Source: Caulobacterales bacterium RIFOXYB1_FULL_67_16
GTDB lineage: Bacteria; Pseudomonadota; Alphaproteobacteria; Caulobacterales; Caulobacteraceae
Assembly: GCA_001796045.1 (NCBI GenBank)
Contig: MGLN01000185.1
Location: 5,412 to 23,860 of the forward strand
Direction: 5' to 3'
Length of the DNA stretch: 18,449 nucleotides
Positions 12,873 through 18,449 of the stretch are shown here, piece after piece. A program made the position numbers and the translations under genes. The notes beneath the pieces are model-generated. The model worked only from the letters and a program-made list of their open reading frames with translations, was not told where the DNA came from and searched no databases. Position 1 is the first letter of the stretch. Every line of letters starts with the position of its first letter.

Positions 12873-14378
12873 ATGGTGCGCGACATTCGCCACTTCATCG
12901 ACGGCGCGGCTTTCGACGGCGCGTCCGGCCGTTTCGGCGAGGTTTTCGACCCCAACACGGGTGAGGTCCAGGCCCGCGTGCAGCTGGCAACGACCGGCGA
13001 GGTCGATCGCGCCGTCCAGGCCGCCCAGAACGCCTTCGAAGGCTGGGCTTCTACCAATCCCCAGCGCCGCGCGCGCGTCATGTTCGACTTCAAGCGACTG
13101 GTGGAGGCGCGGATGGACGAACTGGCCGAACTGCTGTCCAGCGAGCACGGAAAGGTCATCGCTGACTCCAAGGGCGACATCCAGCGTGGCCTGGAGGTGA
13201 TCGAGTTCGCCTGCGGCATCCCCCATGCGCTGAAAGGCGAATACACCCAGGGCGCGGGGCCCGGCATCGACGTCTATTCGATGCGCCAGCCCCTGGGGGT
13301 GGTCGCGGGCATCACCCCGTTCAACTTCCCGGCCATGATCCCGATGTGGATGTTCGGCGTGGCGATCGCCGTGGGCAACACCTTCGTGCTGAAGCCGTCC
13401 GAGCGGGATCCGTCGGTGCCGGTGCGGCTGGCCGAACTGATGCTGGAGGCCGGGGCGCCGAACGGGGTGCTGAACGTCGTCCAAGGCGACAAGACGGCGG
13501 TCGACGCCATCCTGACCCATCCGCTGATCCACGCCGTCAGCTTCGTCGGCTCGTCCGACATCGCCCACTATGTCTATCAGACCGGCGCCGCCAACCATAA
13601 GCGGGTCCAGGCCATGGGCGGGGCCAAGAACCACGGCATCGTCCTGCCCGACGCGGACATGGATCAGGTGATCAAGGATCTGGCCGGCGCGGCCTACGGT
13701 TCGGCCGGTGAGCGCTGCATGGCCCTGCCGGTCGTGGTCCCCGTCGGCAAGAAGACCGCCGACGAGCTGCGCGAACGAATGGTCGCCGAGATCCCCAGCT
13801 TGCGGGTCGGCGTCTCCACCGACGCCGGCGCCCACTATGGCCCGGTGGTTACGGCCCAGCACCGCGACCGCGTCGCCGGCTGGATCGAAAAGGGGGTGCA
13901 GGAAGGCGCCGAACTGGTCGTCGACGGCCGCGACTTCAGCCTGCAGGGGCATGAGAAGGGCTATTTCATCGGCCCGTCGCTGTTCGACCATGTGAAGCCC
14001 GAGATGTCGTCCTATCAGGAGGAGATCTTCGGGCCCGTGCTGCAGATCGTCCGCGCCGAGACCTTCGAGGAGGCCCTGGCCCTGCCGTCGAACCACCAAT
14101 ACGGCAACGGCGTCGCCATCTTCACCCAGAACGGACGCGCGGCCCGCGACTTCGCCGCCCGGGTCAACGTCGGCATGGTCGGGATCAATGTGCCCATCCC
14201 GGTGCCGGTCGCCTATCACACCTTCGGCGGCTGGAAGCGTTCGGCCTTCGGCGACATCAACCAGCACGGCATGGAGGGCGTCCGCTTCTGGACCAAGACC
14301 AAGACCGTGACGGCGCGGTGGCCCGACAGCGCGCTGAAGCATTCGGACAGCTCGTTCGTCATTCCGACGATGCGCTGA
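12873..14378 (+). CDS. mmsA: Methylmalonate-semialdehyde dehydrogenase (CoA-acylating)
   Basis: This enzyme oxidises methylmalonate semialdehyde with NAD+ and CoA to propionyl-CoA and CO2, the last step of distal valine breakdown (also used for thymine and myo-inositol). The 501-residue length is normal. The catalytic Cys is C282 in GSAGERCMALP. N151 (TPFNFPAMIPMWM) supports the oxyanion site, and K174 (VGNTFVLKPSE) contacts cofactor. The usual ALDH general-base glutamate is replaced in QAMGGAKNHGIVLPDAD, a hallmark of the CoA-dependent MMSDH branch. The start is ATG 12873, with AGGGAA 8 bases upstream; GTG 12876 directly follows and is a minor alternative. It is first in an operon-like series with acyl-CoA dehydrogenase, 3-hydroxyisobutyryl-CoA hydrolase and mmsB, separated from the second gene by 144 bp holding a palindromic repeat. 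Confidence 0.96.
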   Translation: MVRDIRHFIDGAAFDGASGRFGEVFDPNTGEVQARVQLATTGEVDRAVQAAQNAFEGWASTNPQRRARVMFDFKRLVEARMDELAELLSSEHGKVIADSKGDIQRGLEVIEFACGIPHALKGEYTQGAGPGIDVYSMRQPLGVVAGITPFNFPAMIPMWMFGVAIAVGNTFVLKPSERDPSVPVRLAELMLEAGAPNGVLNVVQGDKTAVDAILTHPLIHAVSFVGSSDIAHYVYQTGAANHKRVQAMGGAKNHGIVLPDADMDQVIKDLAGAAYGSAGERCMALPVVVPVGKKTADELRERMVAEIPSLRVGVSTDAGAHYGPVVTAQHRDRVAGWIEKGVQEGAELVVDGRDFSLQGHEKGYFIGPSLFDHVKPEMSSYQEEIFGPVLQIVRAETFEEALALPSNHQYGNGVAIFTQNGRAARDFAARVNVGMVGINVPIPVPVAYHTFGGWKRSAFGDINQHGMEGVRFWTKTKTVTARWPDSALKHSDSSFVIPTMR

Positions 14379-14390
14379 CCCTTCGCCGCC

Positions 14391-14497
14391 GTCACCCTCG
14401 AGCTTGACCCGAGGGCCGGATTGTCCGCCGCTTGTGCGACGACGCGGACGAACAGACGCTCCGGCCTCCGATCCTCGGGTCAAGCCCGAGGATGACG
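14391..14497. repeat. Caulobacterales-type intergenic palindromic repeat pair (REP/BIME-like)
   Basis: Two related units face each other. The left unit (14391-14420) contains CCTCGAGCTTGACCCGAGG. The right unit (14460-14496) contains ATCCTCGGG TCAAG CCCGAGGAT, a perfect 9-bp stem with a 5-base loop (14471-14493). The outer arms GTCA(C/T)CCTCG(A/G)GCTTGACC and an inner pair TTGTCCGC (14421-14428)/GCGGACGAA make the whole 107 bp a long imperfect hairpin. Sequences of this type are common between genes in Caulobacter, Brevundimonas and related genomes, and when translated give tell-tale shadow peptides (SSGLTRGS, LGSSPRM). It lies between mmsA and the acyl-CoA dehydrogenase gene and could stabilise or partly end the mmsA transcript. 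Confidence 0.8.
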
Positions 14498-14522
14498 GGG
14501 GAGGGGCGGGGAGTGATGACCT

Positions 14523-15659
14523 ATGAACTTCGCCCTTACCGACGACCAACACGCCATACAGGACGCGGCGCGCGCCTTTGCCGAGGCCGAACTGGCGCCC
14601 CATTCGGCCCGCTGGGACGAGGAGAAACACTTCCCCGTCGAGGTGATGAAACAGGCGGCCGAGATGGGCTTCTGCGGCATCTACACGGCTGAGGAACACG
14701 GCGGCATGGCCCTGGGCCGGGTCGAGGCGGCGTTGATCTTCGAGGAGCTGTCGCACGGCGACGTGGCGACCGCGGCCTTCATCTCGATCCACAATATGGC
14801 GACCTGGATGATCGACCGGTTCGGCTCGGACGATCTGCGCGCGCGGTTCGTGCCGGATCTGGTCGGTATGGAGAAGATCGCCAGCTATTGCTTGACGGAA
14901 CCGGGATCAGGGTCGGATGCGGCGGCGCTGCGAACGACGGCGGTGCGGGACGGCGACCACTATGTGCTGAACGGCTCCAAGGCCTTTATCTCGGGCGCGG
15001 GGACGTCGGACGTCTATGTGGTCATGGTTCGCACGGGCGGCGAGGGGCCGAAGGGCGTCAGCGCGATCGTGGTCGAGGCCGGCACGCCCGGCCTGTCGTT
15101 CGGCGCGCAGGAACGGAAGATGGGCTGGAACGCCCAGCCGACCGCCATCGTCCAGTTCGACGACTGCCGCGTGCCCGTCGCCAATCTGCTGGGCGAGGAG
15201 GGGGCTGGCTTCCGCTACGCCATGGCGGGGCTGGACGGCGGGCGGCTGAACATCGCCGCCTGTTCGCTGGGCGGGGCGCGGCTGGCGCTGGAGACGGCGC
15301 AGGATTACGTCGCAACCCGCAAACAGTTCGGCAAACCGCTGGGCGAGTTCCAGGCGCTGCAGTTCCGTCTGGCGGACATGGCCACCGACCTGGAGGCGGC
15401 GCGGCTGATGGTGCTGCGCGGGGCCTGGGCCATCGACGCCGACCATCCGGAAAAGACCAAATGGTGCGCCATGGCCAAGCGTCTGGCCACCGACGCCTGT
15501 TTCCAGATCGCCGACGAGGCTCTGCAACTGCATGGGGGCTACGGCTATCTGAAGGACTATCCGCTGGAGCGGATCGTGCGCGACCTGCGGGTCCACCGCA
15601 TCCTGGAAGGTACGAACGAGATCATGCGCGTGATCGTGGCGCGGGAGATGGGGCGATGA
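14523..15659 (+). CDS. Acyl-CoA dehydrogenase, isobutyryl-CoA dehydrogenase-like
   Basis: This is an FAD flavoenzyme of 378 residues that introduces a 2,3-double bond into a short branched acyl-CoA, expected to be isobutyryl-CoA to methacrylyl-CoA in the valine pathway, passing electrons to ETF. The FAD/substrate signature CLTEPGSGSDAAALRTTA is at about 127-144. TRKQFGKPLGEFQALQFRLA is in the C-terminal helical domain. The catalytic base is E362 in RILEGTNEIMR, at the position used by MCAD and isobutyryl-CoA dehydrogenase. GGAG 9 bases upstream supports ATG 14523. Substrate choice rests on context between mmsA and the 3-hydroxyisobutyryl-CoA hydrolase; a 2-methylbutyryl-CoA role is possible. 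A crotonase-type hydratase for the next step is not obvious in the window. Its stop overlaps the next start by 4 bases (ATGA). Confidence 0.93.
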   Translation: MNFALTDDQHAIQDAARAFAEAELAPHSARWDEEKHFPVEVMKQAAEMGFCGIYTAEEHGGMALGRVEAALIFEELSHGDVATAAFISIHNMATWMIDRFGSDDLRARFVPDLVGMEKIASYCLTEPGSGSDAAALRTTAVRDGDHYVLNGSKAFISGAGTSDVYVVMVRTGGEGPKGVSAIVVEAGTPGLSFGAQERKMGWNAQPTAIVQFDDCRVPVANLLGEEGAGFRYAMAGLDGGRLNIAACSLGGARLALETAQDYVATRKQFGKPLGEFQALQFRLADMATDLEAARLMVLRGAWAIDADHPEKTKWCAMAKRLATDACFQIADEALQLHGGYGYLKDYPLERIVRDLRVHRILEGTNEIMRVIVAREMGR

Positions 15660-16711
15660 ACGACGCCGAAATCATCGCCTGGGTCGAGAACGGCGTCGGC
15701 CGGATCACCCTGAATCGGCCCAAGGCAATCCATGCGCTGAACCGGGCGATGTGCGAGGCCATGACTGAGGCCCTTGTCGACTGGCGCGCGGACGCGGCTG
15801 TGCGGTCGGTGCTGATCGACCATGCGGGCGAGCGCGGCTTCTGCGCCGGCGGCGACATCCGCATGATCGCCGAGAGCGGAGCCGGGGACGCGTCCGAGGC
15901 GAGGGCCTTCTTCCTGACGGAATACCGGCTGAACCATCTGATGTTCGACTATCCTAAACCGATCACGGCCATCGTCGACGGGATCGTCATGGGCGGCGGC
16001 GTCGGGATATCGGAGCCTGCAGCCATCCGCATCGCCACCGAGCGCACCACCTACGCCATGCCGGAGACGGGCATCGGCCTGTTTCCCGATGTGGGCGGCG
16101 GCTGGTTTCTCCCGCGTCTGCCGGGCCAGACCGGCGTCTGGCTGGCGCTGACGGGCGCCCGCCTGAAGGCGGCCGACACCGTGGCCTTGGGGATCCACAC
16201 CCATTTCGTTCCGGCCATCGATATAGAGGGATTCAAGGCGGCGCTGCTGGCGAATCCGGGAGACCCTCTGGAGGAGGCGAACCGCTGGGTCTGCCCGACC
16301 GAGCCGGAGGAGGCGCCGCTGAACCCTCATCGCGAGGCCATCGACCGACTGTTCGCCTTCGACACGGTCGAGGCGATTTTCGCGGCGCTGGAGACAGATG
16401 GTTCGGAGTGGGCGCTGGCCCAGTTGACGACGCTGAAGACCAAGTCACCGCAGTCGCTCAAGGTCACCTTGCGCCAGCTCCGTATGGGCGCCCGCATGGC
16501 GGCCTTCGCCGACAACATGGCCATGGAATACGCCCTCGGCGGGCGGGTGGTGCGGACGCACGACTTCCAGGAAGGGGTGCGGGCCGTCATCGTGGACAAG
16601 GACAATGCGCCGAAATGGTCCCCGGCGGACCTGTCGGGCGTTACCGACGCAATGCTGGACGCTCTGTTTGCGCCCCTGCCGGACAATGAAAAATGGACGC
16701 CGCTGCCCTGA
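15656..16711 (+). CDS. 3-hydroxyisobutyryl-CoA hydrolase / enoyl-CoA hydratase-isomerase family
   Basis: This is a 351-residue crotonase-fold enzyme that hydrolyses 3-hydroxyisobutyryl-CoA to free 3-hydroxyisobutyrate, releasing the CoA before MmsB acts. FCAGGDIR (62-69) and MGGGVGIS (112-119) make the oxyanion hole. PETGIGLFPDVGGGW gives E137 and D145, spaced as the catalytic Glu/Asp of human HIBCH. The length and the C-terminal extension (KSPQSLKVTLRQLR; QEGVRAVIVDKDNAPKW) separate it from ordinary 260-residue hydratases. ATG 15656 overlaps the acyl-CoA dehydrogenase stop as ATGA, with GGGAG 8 bases upstream. The frame is open upstream to 14888, but that stretch is a shadow of the dehydrogenase gene. 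The mmsB gene follows after 28 bp. Confidence 0.93.
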   Translation: MNDAEIIAWVENGVGRITLNRPKAIHALNRAMCEAMTEALVDWRADAAVRSVLIDHAGERGFCAGGDIRMIAESGAGDASEARAFFLTEYRLNHLMFDYPKPITAIVDGIVMGGGVGISEPAAIRIATERTTYAMPETGIGLFPDVGGGWFLPRLPGQTGVWLALTGARLKAADTVALGIHTHFVPAIDIEGFKAALLANPGDPLEEANRWVCPTEPEEAPLNPHREAIDRLFAFDTVEAIFAALETDGSEWALAQLTTLKTKSPQSLKVTLRQLRMGARMAAFADNMAMEYALGGRVVRTHDFQEGVRAVIVDKDNAPKWSPADLSGVTDAMLDALFAPLPDNEKWTPLP

Positions 16712-16739
16712 CAGCGACGCCGACCAAGGGAGAGAAACC

Positions 16740-17642
16740 ATGACCAAGATCGCCTTTATCGGCCTGGGCAACATGGGCGGCGGAATGGCCGCCAATCAGG
16801 CCAAGGCCGGCCACGTGGTCGCCGCCTTCGATCTCAGCGCCGCCGCGCTCGACCGGGCGGAGACGGCGGGGTGCGCTCGCGCCGCCTCCGTCGCCGATGC
16901 GGTGCGCGACGCTGAGGTGGTGATCACCATGCTGCCTGCCGGCCCCCATGTGCATAAGGTCTATGCCGAACAGATCATAGGCGCGGCGCCGTCCAGCGCC
17001 CTGCTCCTCGATTGCTCGACCATCGACGTGGAGACGGCGCGTAAGGTGGCGGGCCTGGCCAAGGAGGCGGGCTACGCCTTCGCCGACGCCCCGGTGTCGG
17101 GCGGGACGGCGGCGGCCGACGCCGGTACCCTGGCCTTCATGGTCGGCTGCGACGAAGCCGACTTCCCCCGCATCGAGACGGCGCTGGAGCCAATGAGCCG
17201 GATCACCATCCGCGCCGGCGATCACGGCGCCGGTCAGGCGGCCAAGATCTGCAACAACATGCTGCTGGGCGTCTCCATGCTGGGGACTTGCGAGGCGATC
17301 GCTCTGGCTGAAAAGCTGGGCCTGGATCCGGAGCGCTTCTTCGAGATCGCGTCCAAATCCTCGGGCCAGTGCTGGAGCGTGACCAGCTATTATCCCTGGC
17401 CCGGCCCGGTGCCGACCGCCCCGTCGAACCGCGGCTATCAGGGCGGTTTCGCCACGGCCATGATGCTGAAGGATCTGAAGCTGGCCCAGGACGCCGCCGC
17501 CAAGTCCGGCGCGACCACGCCCATGGGCGCTCAGGCCGAGGCGATGTACGCCCTGTTCGACGGCCTGGGCCACGGCGGGCGGGACTTCTCGGCCATGCTG
17601 CAGATGTTGCGGGGGCGGCTGGCCGATCTGGACGCCGGATGA
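16740..17642 (+). CDS. mmsB: 3-hydroxyisobutyrate dehydrogenase
   Basis: This enzyme oxidises 3-hydroxyisobutyrate to methylmalonate semialdehyde with NAD+, feeding MmsA. The 300-residue length is normal for the beta-hydroxyacid dehydrogenase family. FIGLGNMGGGMAAN (6-19) is the dinucleotide-binding loop. PVSGGTAAADAGTLAFMVG (118-136) is the substrate-binding signature. K169 in GAGQAAKICNNM is the catalytic lysine, followed by the conserved N173. The C-terminal all-helical domain carries GFATAMMLKDLKLA. ATG 16740 has AGGGAGAG about 7 bases upstream; the longer open frame from 16605 only adds shadow residues over the hydrolase gene. A further flavin reductase gene begins 27 bp downstream. Confidence 0.96.
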   Translation: MTKIAFIGLGNMGGGMAANQAKAGHVVAAFDLSAAALDRAETAGCARAASVADAVRDAEVVITMLPAGPHVHKVYAEQIIGAAPSSALLLDCSTIDVETARKVAGLAKEAGYAFADAPVSGGTAAADAGTLAFMVGCDEADFPRIETALEPMSRITIRAGDHGAGQAAKICNNMLLGVSMLGTCEAIALAEKLGLDPERFFEIASKSSGQCWSVTSYYPWPGPVPTAPSNRGYQGGFATAMMLKDLKLAQDAAAKSGATTPMGAQAEAMYALFDGLGHGGRDFSAMLQMLRGRLADLDAG

Positions 17643-17669
17643 TCCGAACCGGGAGGTCGCGCGTAAACC

Positions 17670-18449
17670 GTGGCGTCTGCGGCCCGACCTGCCTATGAGA
17701 CGCTTCTTGCCTGGATTGGACCGCCTCGCTTCATGACTGTATCGCCGCCCCGGATCGGAGGTCTGGACGTCCAGGGTTGGGGCGATCCTGAGGATCCGGT
17801 CGTCCTGCTGATCGGCCCGCCCGAGGACCTGTCGCCGGACTGGGCGCAATGGGTTCGTGCGCTGGAGAAAGCGGGACGACATGTGTTGCTGGCGCCGGGT
17901 CTGGAGGCCGGCGACGAGGCCGCCGCCCTGCGGGGGCTGCTGACCGACATCTCGTCGCGGCCCGCCATCCTGTGCGCGTCCGAGATCCTGGCCGGCGTCG
18001 CGCCCGCTCTGGCGGTCACGGGGCCGCCCCTGGTCAGTTGCCTGATCGTCGTCGGCGAGGCGCCGCCTCAGGCCGACGCCGTTCTGGACGGGTTGCCGGT
18101 CCTGTGCCTGGACGCAACCGAAACCGTGGAGACGGCGTCTGCGGCCATACTGGGTTTTCTGGAACGTCAGGCCCCCCGCGAGGCCCTCTATTACCAGGCC
18201 GGTTCCGATCCCCGCACCCTGCGCGACGCCCTGGGCTGTTTCGCCACCGGGGTGACGGTGGTGACCACGCTGGACGAGGCGGGCCGGCCGGTCGGCCTGA
18301 CCGCCAACTCCTTTTCTTCGGTGTCGCTGGATCCGCCGTTGATCCTGTTTTGTCTGGCCCGCAGCTCCTCGAACCTGGAGCGGTTCCAGCGGGCGGAACA
18401 TTTCGCCATCAACGTCCTGCACATCGGCCAGCAGCCGATGTCGGGCGCC
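17670..18449 (+). CDS. Flavin reductase-like protein with N-terminal hydrolase-like domain (3' end outside window)
   Basis: The visible 260 residues fall into two parts. Residues about 1-165 (DVQGWGDPEDPVVLLIGPP, then GRHVLLAPGLEAG and PVLCLDATETVE) resemble the core strands of an alpha/beta hydrolase. The expected GxSxG nucleophile elbow is absent; CASEILAGVA is at that point. From about residue 180 (TLRDALGCFATGVTVVTT, then GLTANSFSSVSLDPPLILF and FAINVL) it is a clear FMN-binding flavin reductase domain of the HpaC/RutF type, which supplies reduced flavin to a monooxygenase partner. The start is GTG 17670, with GGGAGG 13 bases upstream and an in-frame TAA at 17664; ATG 17733 is the alternative. 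It follows mmsB by 27 bp and may be co-transcribed, though no known valine step needs it. The frame is open at the window end. Confidence 0.8.
   Translation, partial: MASAARPAYETLLAWIGPPRFMTVSPPRIGGLDVQGWGDPEDPVVLLIGPPEDLSPDWAQWVRALEKAGRHVLLAPGLEAGDEAAALRGLLTDISSRPAILCASEILAGVAPALAVTGPPLVSCLIVVGEAPPQADAVLDGLPVLCLDATETVETASAAILGFLERQAPREALYYQAGSDPRTLRDALGCFATGVTVVTTLDEAGRPVGLTANSFSSVSLDPPLILFCLARSSSNLERFQRAEHFAINVLHIGQQPMSGA

Noticed and set aside
12867..14792. Minus-strand open frame (641 codons) opposite mmsA
   Set aside because: It is antisense to an unmistakable aldehyde dehydrogenase, and part of it translates the palindromic repeat (SSGLTRGS).
16641..18422. Minus-strand open frame (593 codons) opposite mmsB and the flavin reductase gene
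   Set aside because: It overlaps two real genes on the other strand, and its R/Q/G/H-rich residues show no family signature.

Overview
The window is high-GC DNA with dense, tightly packed genes. It looks like an alphaproteobacterium of the Caulobacteraceae, most likely Brevundimonas-like. The grounds are codon usage, a nested palindromic repeat of the type scattered through Caulobacterales genomes (14391-14497), Caulobacter-style signalling proteins, and bacterial Ku. The taxonomic call is an inference, since no rRNA or tRNA gene is present.

Region 1 (1-5411, all minus strand). Read in transcription order, this region holds a GT4 glycosyltransferase, a hairpin, an amylo-alpha-1,6-glucosidase-type debranching enzyme, an uncharacterised membrane protein/small anchored protein pair (TIGR02587/TIGR02588-like), and the Ku protein of non-homologous end joining, which is cut by the window start. 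A sequence resembling an EcfG (general stress sigma factor) promoter lies directly upstream of ku. The layout suggests a stress-survival locus joining carbohydrate work to DNA-end repair.

Region 2 (5679-12529) is a sensory cluster. On the plus strand, a LOV-PAS-GAF hybrid histidine kinase with an intact photoactive cysteine overlaps an SDR oxidoreductase by 8 bases. On the minus strand lie a PAS histidine kinase with a FixL-like core but no haem histidine, a MarR regulator, and a soluble globin-coupled chemoreceptor ending in WEEF. Light (flavin) and oxygen (haem) are the likely inputs. No separate response regulator gene is visible.

Region 3 (12530-18449, plus strand). A 343-bp AT-richer spacer with several inverted repeats precedes a valine/isobutyrate degradation operon. 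Its genes are mmsA, an isobutyryl-CoA dehydrogenase-like enzyme, a 3-hydroxyisobutyryl-CoA hydrolase and mmsB. Together they take isobutyryl-CoA to propionyl-CoA. A final gene, cut by the window end, joins a degenerate alpha/beta-hydrolase-like N-terminus to a flavin reductase domain.

No insertion sequence, prophage, CRISPR array or RNA gene was found. The many long ORFs antisense to these genes are high-GC artefacts. The most promising leads are the LOV-PAS-GAF kinase/SDR pair, the stress-type promoter before ku, the TIGR02587/02588 pair, and the hydrolase-like/flavin reductase fusion.
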